DNA from: Sphingomonas sp. Leaf32
GTDB taxonomy: Bacteria > Pseudomonadota > Alphaproteobacteria > Sphingomonadales > Sphingomonadaceae
NCBI RefSeq assembly: GCF_001421765.1
Contig: NZ_LMLA01000009.1
Span: 62,001-126,000 of the forward strand
DNA: 64,000 nucleotides
Reading direction: 5' to 3'
The position numbers were made by a program, and so were the translations under genes. Under the pieces are notes generated by a model. The model was not told where the DNA came from. It did no database searches and saw only the letters and a list, made by a program, of their open reading frames with translations. Shown here one piece after another: positions 56,306 to 64,000 of this stretch (positions are counted from its first letter, which is position 1; every line of letters begins with the position of its first letter).

Positions 56306-56731
56306 TCACCCCCCACACCCCGCCCGCAATGCCGACACCCGCGCCGCGCTCAACACCCCGCGGTGCGCGCCACAGGGCCGCCCGTCGCCACCGACCGCCA
56401 CGCTGAACGGCAACCCCGCCGTACCCCCGAACAAATCCTCGCGCATCGCCGCCATCTGCGCCGCATCCGGCAGCCAGCGCTGCGCCGCCGGCACCGCTTG
56501 CAGCATCGCCGCCGTCGCCCGCCCGCGATCGACCGGCACCACCAGCACCCGCCACGGCCCAGCCGCCTCGCTCAGCCGGGGGAGTGCCGCGATCTCGCCA
56601 TGGCAGGGCGCACACCATGACGCGACGAACAACAGGATGGTGCGCGCCGGATAGGCCGGTGCCGCGGATACGGGTGTCGCCGACAGCAACAGCGCCGCTG
56701 CCCAGCCGCAAATCCCCGCCCAACGCTTCAT
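56306..56731 (-). CDS. Secreted thioredoxin-like protein
   Basis: The 141-residue protein has a signal peptide (MKRWAGICGWAAALLLSATPVSA) and a thioredoxin fold with CAPC at C40-C43 in FVASWCAPCHGEI. This resembles TlpA/ResA-type periplasmic reductants, though the C-terminal half diverges from the family (for example, the cis-proline loop is GLPFSVA). The start at 56731 has GGGGG at a suitable distance. It is divergent from the TPR gene with 62 bp between starts. Confidence 0.8.
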   Translation of the reverse strand: MKRWAGICGWAAALLLSATPVSAAPAYPARTILLFVASWCAPCHGEIAALPRLSEAAGPWRVLVVPVDRGRATAAMLQAVPAAQRWLPDAAQMAAMREDLFGGTAGLPFSVAVGGDGRPCGAHRGVLSAARVSALRAGCGG

Positions 56732-56793
56732 CGCATCCCCCATCGACCCTGTAACATAGCCGTGCTTTGTTGGCGCAAGACAAGGGGGGAACG

Positions 56794-58761
56794 ATGCTCG
56801 ATCCGATTCTGTACGGCCTGATGGCGCTGGCTCAGGCAACGACACCGGCCCAGCCGGCCGCCCCCGCGAAGCCACAGACGTTGCAGGCACAGTTCGACGC
56901 CGCGAACGCCGCCTATTCCACCCGCAACTGTGCCGAGGCGCTGAAACTCTACGAAGCGCTCGAACGGCGGACCGCGACCAGCAAGAACCCGCTGCTGACC
57001 GGCGCGATCGCGCTGCGCAGCGGCATCTGCCGGGTCCGTCAGGGCGAGCGGGAGGCCGGCGTCGCCGCGATCCGGCGCGGCCTGCCCGCGCTCGCCAGCC
57101 GGCCCGACGAGTTTCGCGCCGATCTGGGCGCAGCGCATCTGGCGCTCGGCGAGGCGGCCTATGACGCGTTCGACTATGATGCGGCCGCCGCCTCGTTCAA
57201 GTCAGCGCTGGACCTGGCGAAGGGGATCGACCGCGTGGTCCCCCTGCTCGCGCTCGCCCGTACCCTGTCGTTCGACCATGACGGCCGTGCGCTGGCCTAT
57301 GCGGAGGAGGCGCGGAAGCTGACCGAATCCGAACCGAACATCGACAAGGCGACCGTCGCGGCGGTGCAGACCCGCTATGCCCGCGTGCTACTCAACGAAG
57401 GGCGCACCGCCGATGCGTACACGGTGCTGAAGGATTCGCTGAAGAAACAGGGCGGCCTCGACGACCGGGTCAACCTGTCGGAGGTGGCGACCCGTGCCGA
57501 TCTGGCGCAGGCGGCACTGCTGAACGGCGACCGCGAACGCGCCCGCACCTATCTCGCCTATACCGGTGCCGGTCGGCTGGAAAAGGCGCCCTTTGCCGGC
57601 GCGCGGCAGATGGATCTGCCCGCCTGCGGTGCCGCCACCGGCCTGAAGCCCGCCGAAGTCGCGGTGGTCGAGTTTTCGCTGGGCGACGACGGCATCGTCC
57701 GCAACGTCGCGCCGATCTATACCACCGGCAATCGGGCGGCGGCCCTGGCCTTCGCGCGCGCCGTGGGCGACTGGTCGTGGCAGCCCGAGGACGCGACCGC
57801 GATCCCCGCCTTCTGGCGGCAATCGGCGCGGGTCGAGCTGCGCTGTTCGACCGCCGCCGAACGCCCCTCCATCACCCAGCCGATCGACGACGCGTTCGAC
57901 GCGTGGCTGACGTCGAAGGGGGCACCCGCCTTCGCCTGGGAAGAACAGCCCGCCGCCCGCGCTTTGCCGCTGGCGCGTGCCGAGGTGCAGCGCGCCCGCG
58001 CAGCCGGCGACCGCATCGCCGAACTGCGCGCCCTTGGCTGGATGTTCGATTCGCGACTGGTCAACGCAGAAGAAGCGCGCCCGCTGGTCGCCGAAGCGCT
58101 GACGCTCGCCCAGGCGACGGGCGCCCCGGCCGCGGTCGCCACCCGCTTCCGGATCAGCGACGCCTATGTCGCGGCGAAGGAATATGGGCAGGTCCTTGAC
58201 GGGTTTCGCGCGGTCCTGCGCCGTCCGGAGGTCGCGGCCGATCCGCTGTCGGCGGCGACGGTGCGGATGATGCTGGCCACGGGCGGGTCGCAGGTCCGCA
58301 CCGCCGAGCGCACCCAGCTGACCGACGCCGTACTCGCCTCGCCGCTGCCCGACACCCATCCGCTGAAGGTCGCGGCGCTGCTGAACCGCGCCGACCTGTC
58401 GGCACAAAGCGGCGACACCGCCGCCGCGCAGGCGGCGTTCGACCGCACGGGTCTCAGCAGCGATCAATGCGCGTTGATCGCCCCGACCCCGGCCATCGCC
58501 AAATCGGGCGCGACCAGCAGCCGCTATCCACAGGAAGCGTTGCAGATGGGCTTCGAAGGATGGGCCAAGGTGGAGTTCGACATCGCCGCCGACGGCCATA
58601 CCCTGACCCCGCGCACCGTCGCCGCCTATCCCCCGTTCGTGTTCGGCGACGCGGCGCAGAAGATGGTGACCGCCACCCGCTTTCGCAGCAGCTTCCGCCC
58701 CGACAACAACACCGCCTGCACCGGTAACACGCAGCGCTTCATGTTCCAGTTGCCACGCTGA
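56794..58761 (+). CDS. TPR-repeat protein with C-terminal TonB-like domain
   Basis: The 655-residue protein has an N-terminal hydrophobic start, helical TPR-like repeats (about 30-260 and 390-560), a middle TonB-like stretch (VAVVEFSLGDDGIVRN), and a C-terminal TonB-C-like module (SSRYPQEALQMGFEGWAKVE then AQKMVTATRFRSS). It lacks the Pro-rich spacer and clear membrane anchor of classical TonB, so it is probably an envelope protein that uses the module for protein contact. GGGGGGA precedes the start. Its 3' end overlaps the convergent kinase gene by 23 bp. Confidence 0.75.
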   Translation: MLDPILYGLMALAQATTPAQPAAPAKPQTLQAQFDAANAAYSTRNCAEALKLYEALERRTATSKNPLLTGAIALRSGICRVRQGEREAGVAAIRRGLPALASRPDEFRADLGAAHLALGEAAYDAFDYDAAAASFKSALDLAKGIDRVVPLLALARTLSFDHDGRALAYAEEARKLTESEPNIDKATVAAVQTRYARVLLNEGRTADAYTVLKDSLKKQGGLDDRVNLSEVATRADLAQAALLNGDRERARTYLAYTGAGRLEKAPFAGARQMDLPACGAATGLKPAEVAVVEFSLGDDGIVRNVAPIYTTGNRAAALAFARAVGDWSWQPEDATAIPAFWRQSARVELRCSTAAERPSITQPIDDAFDAWLTSKGAPAFAWEEQPAARALPLARAEVQRARAAGDRIAELRALGWMFDSRLVNAEEARPLVAEALTLAQATGAPAAVATRFRISDAYVAAKEYGQVLDGFRAVLRRPEVAADPLSAATVRMMLATGGSQVRTAERTQLTDAVLASPLPDTHPLKVAALLNRADLSAQSGDTAAAQAAFDRTGLSSDQCALIAPTPAIAKSGATSSRYPQEALQMGFEGWAKVEFDIAADGHTLTPRTVAAYPPFVFGDAAQKMVTATRFRSSFRPDNNTACTGNTQRFMFQLPR

Positions 58762-60100
58762 GCGGCAGCGTGACGGCGGCGACCAGCCCGCCGCCGTCCG
58801 CTTCGCCCAGTTCCAGCCGCCCGCCGTACAGCGCCGCCAGGTCGCGGACGATGGCGAGGCCGAAGCCATGCCCGTCGCCGCGCTCGTCCAGCCGTACGCC
58901 CGGATCGGTCGCCCGCGCCCGGTCGGCGGCAGGAATGCCGGGACCGTCGTCGCTGACCGACAGGCGCACCATCGCCCCCGCCCGCACCGCCTCCACCACC
59001 ACCCGCGACCGGGCATGACGCGCGGCATTGTCGATCAGGTTGCCCGCCAGTTCGTCCAGATCCGCCGCATCGACCGCCACCGTCAACCCGGCGATGTCAG
59101 CCGCGATCGTCACCCCGCCGCCCTGGTGCAGCGCCCGCACCACGCCGACTAGCGCCTCGATCGCCGGTTTCAGCGCCGTCGCCGCCCGCCGGTCGACCGC
59201 CCCGCCCCGCGCACGCGACAGATGGTGGCGGATGGTCGCATCGATCCGGGCCACCTGGCTCCCACGCGGATCGTCGCCCAGGTCGATCGCCAGCGTAGCC
59301 ACCGGCGTCTTGAGCGCATGGGCAAGGTTCGCCGCCGACGCCCGCGCCGCCGCCAGCGCCGCATCATTGTCGCGGACCAGCGCGTTCAGCTCGACCGCCA
59401 GCGGCCGCAATTCGTCCGGCTGATCCTCCGGCACGTCGCGCGCCGCACCCGTGCGCACCGCCGCCACCCGATCCCGCAGGACGCGCAAGGGCCGCAGCCC
59501 CAACCGCAGCTGCACCAGCGTCGCCACCGCCAGCACCAGCGCGACGATGGCCAGCGTCGCCAGCAGCGGCAGCATCGCGCCGCGCAACGGCTGTTCGATC
59601 TCGCGCCGCGGCACCGCCACCGCCACGCGGATCGGCCCGGCGTCGGACGGTATCTCCGCCATCAACCCGTGGACGCGGGTCGCATCGGGCAGGGTGACGT
59701 CGAACGGCTCCCCGCCCGGCATTGTCGGTCCGGGGACGGGATGCGGCGCACCATCGGGACGTCGACCGTGATGACGATCGCCCGGCAGGCCCGGCGTCGC
59801 GTCGATCCTCGGCAATCCGCCCGCGATCGTGCCGTCCGGCGCATCGATCCGCCATACCGCATCGGCCCCGATCGCCGCCGCCACCCCGGCGCGGTTCAGC
59901 AGGGCGCGGTCGATCGTCCCGTCCGCGCGCACCACCGCGCGCAGCAGCGCCAGACGATCGCCCAGCCGTTCATCGACGTTGCGCGTCACGAAATGTTCGA
60001 GCACGCCACCGATCGCCACCCCCGCCACCGGCAGCGCAACCAACGTCGTCGCGACCGACAGCGCCAGCATCCGGGCGTGGATCGACCGGGGCAGCCTCAT
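58739..60100 (-). CDS. PhoQ-like sensor histidine kinase with His-rich sensor loop
   Basis: The 453-residue kinase has two membrane helices (about 12-34 and 176-198) around a periplasmic loop of about 140 residues. That loop contains the segment PGDRHHGRRPDGAPHPVPGP (107-126) with several histidines, unusual for the family. The kinase core is intact: H261 in AHALKTPVATL, NLIDNAARHA, DDGPGIP and GFGLAIVRDL. The ATG overlaps the regulator stop by four bases. The loop might bind a metal or cationic peptide. Confidence 0.9.
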   Translation of the reverse strand: MRLPRSIHARMLALSVATTLVALPVAGVAIGGVLEHFVTRNVDERLGDRLALLRAVVRADGTIDRALLNRAGVAAAIGADAVWRIDAPDGTIAGGLPRIDATPGLPGDRHHGRRPDGAPHPVPGPTMPGGEPFDVTLPDATRVHGLMAEIPSDAGPIRVAVAVPRREIEQPLRGAMLPLLATLAIVALVLAVATLVQLRLGLRPLRVLRDRVAAVRTGAARDVPEDQPDELRPLAVELNALVRDNDAALAAARASAANLAHALKTPVATLAIDLGDDPRGSQVARIDATIRHHLSRARGGAVDRRAATALKPAIEALVGVVRALHQGGGVTIAADIAGLTVAVDAADLDELAGNLIDNAARHARSRVVVEAVRAGAMVRLSVSDDGPGIPAADRARATDPGVRLDERGDGHGFGLAIVRDLAALYGGRLELGEADGGGLVAAVTLPLSVATGT

Positions 60101-60762
60101 TGCCCGCCCGCCGTCAGTCGGTATCCCCGCCCGCGCACCGTTTCGATCAGCGATGCGCCGATCTTCTTGCGCAGCCGCCCGATAATGACCTCCAAGCTGT
60201 TCGAATCGACATCGGCATCGCCCTCATAAACCCGCTCCATCAGGTCCAGCCGCTCGATCACCGCCTCCTTCGCCAGCATCAGCGCGGCCAGCACCCGGTG
60301 TTCCAGCGCGGTCAGCTTGATCGGCAGCCCGTCCAGCTCGAACACCCCGGTCTGCGTCTCGTACGCCAGCGGCCCGCAGACGATCCGCGTCGCGCCATGC
60401 CCGGCCGATCGCCGCACCAATGCACGCAGCCGCATCATCAGTTCCTCGATGCGGAACGGCTTGGTCAGGAAATCGTCCGCGCCCGCCTTGAACCCGGCCA
60501 CCTTGTCCGACCATCCATCGCGTGCGGTCAGCACCAGCACCGGCAGGGTGCGCCCACCCTCGCGCCACCCTTTAAGCACCGCCGTCCCCTCGCGGTCGGG
60601 CAGGCCGAGGTCCAGCACCGCCACGTCATAGCGTTCGGTCTCGCCCAGATGCTGCGCGTCGATGCCGCTCGGCACCAGATCGACCGCGCACTGCTCCGCC
60701 CGCAGCGCCCGCGCAATGGCGGGGCCGAGATCGGGATCGTCCTCGACTAACAAGATGCGCAT
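60097..60762 (-). CDS. PhoP-like response regulator
   Basis: The 221-residue protein has a receiver domain (D51 in AVLDLGLPD; Lys in FLTKPF) and an OmpR-type winged helix (SNSLEVIIGRLRKKI, VRGRGYRL). It starts at MRILLVEDD (60762). It pairs with the following kinase. Divergent from the OB-fold protein gene, with a perfect palindrome at 60939-60956 between them. Confidence 0.93.
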   Translation of the reverse strand: MRILLVEDDPDLGPAIARALRAEQCAVDLVPSGIDAQHLGETERYDVAVLDLGLPDREGTAVLKGWREGGRTLPVLVLTARDGWSDKVAGFKAGADDFLTKPFRIEELMMRLRALVRRSAGHGATRIVCGPLAYETQTGVFELDGLPIKLTALEHRVLAALMLAKEAVIERLDLMERVYEGDADVDSNSLEVIIGRLRKKIGASLIETVRGRGYRLTAGGQ

Positions 60763-60789
60763 TTCCGTCCACTTTCCTCGCCGGCACCA

Positions 60790-60908
60790 CCCCGTTCGTG
60801 CTGAGTAGGGGCTGAGCTTGTCGAAGACCCGTATCGAAGCACTTCGCCTCAAGCGGTCCTTCGATACGCCATTTCGACAGGCTCAATGGCTACTCAGGAC
60901 GAACGGGG
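60790..60908. repeat. Palindromic element, family G
   Basis: Long imperfect inverted arms at 60790-60839 and 60859-60908 (core TTCGTGCTGAGTAGG on the left, CTACTCAGGACGAACGGGG on the right) lie between the divergent regulator and OB-fold genes. Only one copy was seen in this window. Confidence 0.75.
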
Positions 60909-60938
60909 GAGCCAATGCCAATCGTGGCTAAACCGAAA

Positions 60939-60956
60939 CTGAACCGCCGGGTTCAG
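60939..60956. promoter_or_regulatory. Perfect palindrome upstream of the OB-fold gene
   Basis: CTGAACC-GCCG-GGTTCAG is an exact 18-bp palindrome 59 bp before the OB-fold gene start. It could bind the adjacent PhoP-like regulator or another dimeric factor. Confidence 0.5.
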
Positions 60957-61014
60957 CGTGGCGGGGGGACGAATCGCTAGAACGGCTTCATCGAACAACG
61001 AAGGAGTGAAGCAT

Positions 61015-61596
61015 ATGGCGAAACTATCCCTGGGCAGCCCGGCCAAGCTGGGCCTTGGCGTGGCGATCGGCCTCGCCATCGGCGCGGCGGGCGGGGCCGG
61101 CGCGGTGTCGCTGACCCGGCCCGGCGTAGAAATGGCCCCGACCGTGGCGACCCCGGTCGCGCGGTTGGCAAGCAGCAGCGGCGTGGTGACGGTCAAGGGC
61201 CGCGTCGCCGAAGTCTATGGCGACCGCTTCGTCGTACAGGATGGCAGCGGCAAGGCGATGGTCGATGGCGGCCGCGACGCGAACGTGACGAAGGGCGCAC
61301 CGGTGCAGGTGCAGGGCCGCTATGACGACGGACAGCTCCGCGCCTCCTATGTCGTCGACGCGGCCGGCAAGGTCACGCCGGTCGGCCCGCCGCCGCGCCG
61401 CGGCCACGGCCCCGAAGGTCGCGGCCCCGGCCCGCACGGTCCGGGTGGTCCGGGCGGCCCCGAAGCACGCGGTCCCGGCGGCCCCGGCGGTCCGGGTTGC
61501 GCACCCGGCGCGATGCCCCCGCCCCCGCCTCCCGCCGACGGCGCACCACCGGTAGCCAATGCGTCGGCACCGGCAGGCGTACGGGCAACCCGCTAA
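61015..61596 (+). CDS. Exported OB-fold-like protein with Gly/Pro/His-rich tail
   Basis: The 193-residue protein has an N-terminal hydrophobic segment (about 11-35; signal or anchor), an OB-fold-like beta domain (VVTVKGRVAEVYGDRFVVQD), and a tail of PGG-type repeats with histidines and one cysteine (GRGPGPHGPGGPGG, GCAPGAMPPPPPP). The domain resembles small periplasmic OB-fold proteins such as E. coli YgiW, which also sits near a two-component system; exact family uncertain. AAGGAG supports the start. Confidence 0.75.
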   Translation: MAKLSLGSPAKLGLGVAIGLAIGAAGGAGAVSLTRPGVEMAPTVATPVARLASSSGVVTVKGRVAEVYGDRFVVQDGSGKAMVDGGRDANVTKGAPVQVQGRYDDGQLRASYVVDAAGKVTPVGPPPRRGHGPEGRGPGPHGPGGPGGPEARGPGGPGGPGCAPGAMPPPPPPADGAPPVANASAPAGVRATR

Positions 61597-62167
61597 CCCC
61601 AAGCGCCAACCGTACCCCGGCAGAAGCCGGGGTCCAGTTACGGAACGCCGGTGGCCATCCACCAGCGTCTCCCAACTGGACCCCGGCCTTCGCCGGGGTA
61701 CGTCCATTTGGAGGAAGCACCCCATCCAGCCAGACACCGCACCCCCGCGCAGGCGGGGGTCCAGGGCCACGCAAGCAACGGCATCCTCCGGAACTCCGGA
61801 TTCCCGCTCGCGCGGACGTACACTCTTGGCAAAGGCCAGCTCGCACCAACGCCACCAAGATCGTTTCACGCGAAGGCACAAAGAAGAAAGCTGGTTCACG
61901 CGGAGGCGCGGAGGCGCGGAGAGTCCGCTCGTGGCAAGCCTTCGCTGCACCGGCAGCCCTCTCGTTCCGCTGCAACAAGCGCAACGGCTTCGCCGGAAAA
62001 CCGCGACCGCCCTGCCACACCCTCTCTGCGCCTCCGCGCCTCCGCGCGAAATCTACTCTTCTTTCAATCTCCCTCTCCGCCGCGCGAACCAGTCCTCCTG
62101 CCCAACACCCCCAAGACAAACCCGAACAACCGGTGTAGGGCGTCCCGCCGCTGCCCGGAGCCTCCCC
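61597..62167. repeat. Intergenic region with palindromic elements F and A
   Basis: No gene is supported. Family F arms lie at 61611-61643 and 61674-61702 (core CCCCGGCCTTCGCCGGGGTA). A related GC palindrome (CCCCCGCGCAGGCGGGGGT) lies at 61742-61760. Family A arms are at 61895-61923 and 62022-62050. Confidence 0.8.
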
Positions 62168-63439
62168 ATGTCCCTCGGCCTAGATTTCGGCACCACCAAT
62201 TCCGTCCTCGCCCGCGCCGATGCCGATGGCGCGACCCTCGTGCCGCTCGACGGACCGGACGGGCCGGACGCGGTGTTCCGATCGGCGCTGTGCTTCTGGC
62301 AGGACGACGTTCCCGGCGGCATCGCGGTGGAGGCCGGCCCATGGGCGATCGACGAATATCTCCACTATCCAGAGGGTTGCCGCTTTCTCCAGTCGTTCAA
62401 GTCGGTCGCCGCCAGCCCCAGCTTCGACACCGCGCCGATCTTCACCAAACGCTACCGGTTCGAAGACCTCGGCCGCGCCTTTCTCGACCGGCTCGCCGCC
62501 CGCGCGCACGGCGTCCTGAATGGCGCGAAGCGGATCGTCGTCGGCCGCCCGATCACCTATGCCGGCCACCGCCCCGACGAAGCGCTTGCCCGTCAGCGCT
62601 ACGATGCGATGTTCGCCGCCCTGGGCGCTGAGATCGTCTATGTCTACGAACCGCTCGGCGCGGCGTTCAGCCATGCGGCGACGCTCAGCGACACCGCGAC
62701 CATCCTCGTCGCCGATTTCGGCGGCGGCACCAGCGACTTTTCGGTCGTCCGATTGGAAGCCCCTGGCAGCGAGCGCCGCGCCCGGCCCTTGGGTCACGCC
62801 GGCATCGGCATCGCCGGCGACCAGTTCGACCGCCGCATCCTCGACAAGCTGGTCCTGCCGCTGCTCGGCAAGGGCGGCACCTATCGATCGTTCGACAAGG
62901 TGCTGGAGATTCCCGCCGGCCACTTCACCGACTTCACCGACTGGTCGCGCCTCGCCCTGATGCGCAACCGCAAGACGATGGCCGAACTCGACAAATTGCG
63001 CCGCGCCGCGACCGATCCAGCGGCGATCGAACGGATGATCGCGGTGATCGAGGGCGAACAGGGCTATCCGCTCTACGACGCGGTCGGGCAGGTGAAGCGC
63101 GCCTTGTCGCAGGGCGACGAAGCCACCTTCGCTTTCGACGGCGGCGGCATCGCCATCGAGGCTCAGGTAACGCGCAACCAGTTCGAGGCGTGGATCGCCG
63201 ACGACCTCGCCCGGATCATGGCGACCGTCGACCGCGCGCTGGACTCGGCCGGGCTGGACACCGCCGGCATCGACCGCGTGTTCCTGACCGGCGGAACCTC
63301 GCTCACCCCCGCCATCCGCCGCGCCTTCGCCGACCGGTTCGGGCAGGACCGGTTGGCCTCGGGCAACGAACTCACCTCGGTCGCCCACGGCCTCGCGCTG
63401 ATCGGGCAGCAGGATGACGTCGCGGCGTGGACGGCATAG
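62168..63439 (+). CDS. Hsp70-family protein (YegD-like)
   Basis: The 423-residue protein has the Hsp70/actin ATPase fold: LDFGTTNS (phosphate 1), VADFGGGTSDFSVV (phosphate 2) and FLTGGTSLTPAIRR (adenosine). It lacks the C-terminal substrate-binding domain of DnaK. This matches YegD-type short Hsp70 proteins of unknown client. It stands alone; its promoter lies in the repeat-rich gap before it. Confidence 0.9.
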   Translation: MSLGLDFGTTNSVLARADADGATLVPLDGPDGPDAVFRSALCFWQDDVPGGIAVEAGPWAIDEYLHYPEGCRFLQSFKSVAASPSFDTAPIFTKRYRFEDLGRAFLDRLAARAHGVLNGAKRIVVGRPITYAGHRPDEALARQRYDAMFAALGAEIVYVYEPLGAAFSHAATLSDTATILVADFGGGTSDFSVVRLEAPGSERRARPLGHAGIGIAGDQFDRRILDKLVLPLLGKGGTYRSFDKVLEIPAGHFTDFTDWSRLALMRNRKTMAELDKLRRAATDPAAIERMIAVIEGEQGYPLYDAVGQVKRALSQGDEATFAFDGGGIAIEAQVTRNQFEAWIADDLARIMATVDRALDSAGLDTAGIDRVFLTGGTSLTPAIRRAFADRFGQDRLASGNELTSVAHGLALIGQQDDVAAWTA

Positions 63440-63611
63440 GCTTTCCTACAGCCGCGCGGGGTGCCATCCTCGCCGACGCTCCTTGAACCGTCCGCCCCAA
63501 CCCCACTCCCGCGCAGGCAGGGGTACGATGAAGACAGAACTACAAAGGCCCGAACGCAACACCGCGACAAACCGCGCACGAGTGTGAACTTTGTGAACTT
63601 TGGCCGCGCGA

Positions 63612-64000
63612 TTACCGCCCACCGCGCTTCATCAGCGCGCGCGTGACGCCGTTGGTCCACCCGAACCCGTCCTGCAACGGATACTCGCCGCCGCCGCCGG
63701 GCTTCACCTGCTCGACGTCATATTTTTCGACCAGTTTGCCCGACGCGGCATATTCGCGCTCGACCGTCGCGAGGAAGCGGGTGGCGATCTTGTCCGCCAG
63801 CGCGCGGTTGCCCGTCCGGTCCAGCCCGGCCACCGCGATCCATTGCAGCGGCGCCCAGCCATTGGGCTTGTCCCATTGCTGCCCGGTATCGACCGCCGTC
63901 GTGCGCAAGCCCCCCGGCGCCAGCAACTGCCGCTCAATGGTCGCGGCCACCCGTGTCGCGCGTGGCGCGGTCGTCAGCCCGACGAACAACGGATAGGCGG
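63612..64000 (-). CDS. GH37 trehalase (C-terminal part, cut by window edge)
   Basis: Only the last 129 codons are present and the frame is open to the window end. The trehalase signatures QWDKPNGWAPLQW and GGGGEYPLQDGFGWTNGV are both intact, so the family assignment is secure. It hydrolyses trehalose to glucose; whether it is periplasmic (TreA) or cytoplasmic (TreF) cannot be told without the N-terminus. It is convergent with the Hsp70-like gene, with 172 bp between stops. Confidence 0.93.
   Translation of the reverse strand, partial: AYPLFVGLTTAPRATRVAATIERQLLAPGGLRTTAVDTGQQWDKPNGWAPLQWIAVAGLDRTGNRALADKIATRFLATVEREYAASGKLVEKYDVEQVKPGGGGEYPLQDGFGWTNGVTRALMKRGGR

Noticed and set aside
5849..62050. 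Repeats as a possible CRISPR array
   Set aside because: Repeats are dispersed, palindromic and in several families; there is no regular repeat-spacer unit and no cas gene.
1..64000. tRNA or rRNA genes
   Set aside because: I read the intergenic gaps and saw no cloverleaf with a conserved T-loop or rRNA sequence; most gaps are explained by palindromic repeats.

Overview
The window is GC-rich, gene-dense bacterial chromosome. Alphaproteobacterial housekeeping genes (rpsA followed by ihfB), a RegB/RegA-type redox two-component pair, a Sphingomonas-type PhoK-like alkaline phosphatase and the general protein style point to a free-living, aerobic member of the Sphingomonadaceae (Sphingomonas-like). 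This is inferred from gene content; no rRNA or other marker gene is present. I saw no tRNA, rRNA, insertion sequence, prophage or CRISPR array.

Layout. 0-6 kb: a circularly permuted ATP-grasp gene cut by the window edge, a DsbD-like thiol reductase divergent from a PhoK-like phosphatase, and a secreted esterase. 6-13 kb: a beta-helix protein, ihfB, rpsA with a clear terminator, a DEAD-box helicase, an exported MsrB and an exported CHAP amidase. 13-18 kb: a conserved unknown gene, then a tightly packed minus-strand set (MFS transporter, secreted serine protease, NUDIX hydrolase, extensin-like protein). 18-24.7 kb: a compact block encoding the cytochrome bo quinol oxidase (cyoABCD), a SURF1 assembly factor and a RegB/RegA pair. 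24.8-28.3 kb: an L,D-transpeptidase, a small lipoprotein and three small unknown genes among dispersed palindromes. 28.3-39.8 kb: two complete efflux systems, an RND pump with a divergent TetR regulator and an EmrAB-like pump with its own outer-membrane channel and a trailing acetyltransferase. 39.9-47 kb: an M14 peptidase, an OmpR/EnvZ-type two-component system, and a beta-carbonic anhydrase / SulP transporter / beta-carbonic anhydrase cluster. 47-64 kb: an SDR enzyme, a GH15 glucosidase divergent from a Gfo/Idh oxidoreductase, a quinone-reductase-like enzyme coupled to glyoxalase I, an M1 peptidase coupled to a DUF6702-like protein, a thioredoxin-like protein, a TPR/TonB-C protein, a PhoP/PhoQ-like system with a His-rich sensor loop divergent from an OB-fold protein, an Hsp70-like protein and the end of a GH37 trehalase.

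How the genes fit together. Many neighbours overlap by 1-4 bases (ATGA, GTGA, TAATG), which indicates translationally coupled operons. The oxidase-to-RegBA block suggests that the redox sensor is co-expressed with a quinol oxidase acting on the same quinone pool. The carbonic anhydrase/SulP cluster looks like a bicarbonate uptake and interconversion module. Three divergent promoter regions carry perfect palindromes that are good operator candidates (17926-17946, 34234-34253, 39781-39797).

The most striking non-coding structure is a set of dispersed inverted-repeat elements in at least six sequence families, all in intergenic space. One of them supplies the apparent start codon of a small gene at 27198. 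One coding irregularity stands out: the EmrB-like transporter has no usable in-frame start codon, and a one-base deletion next to an out-of-frame ATG at 39749 would explain this.
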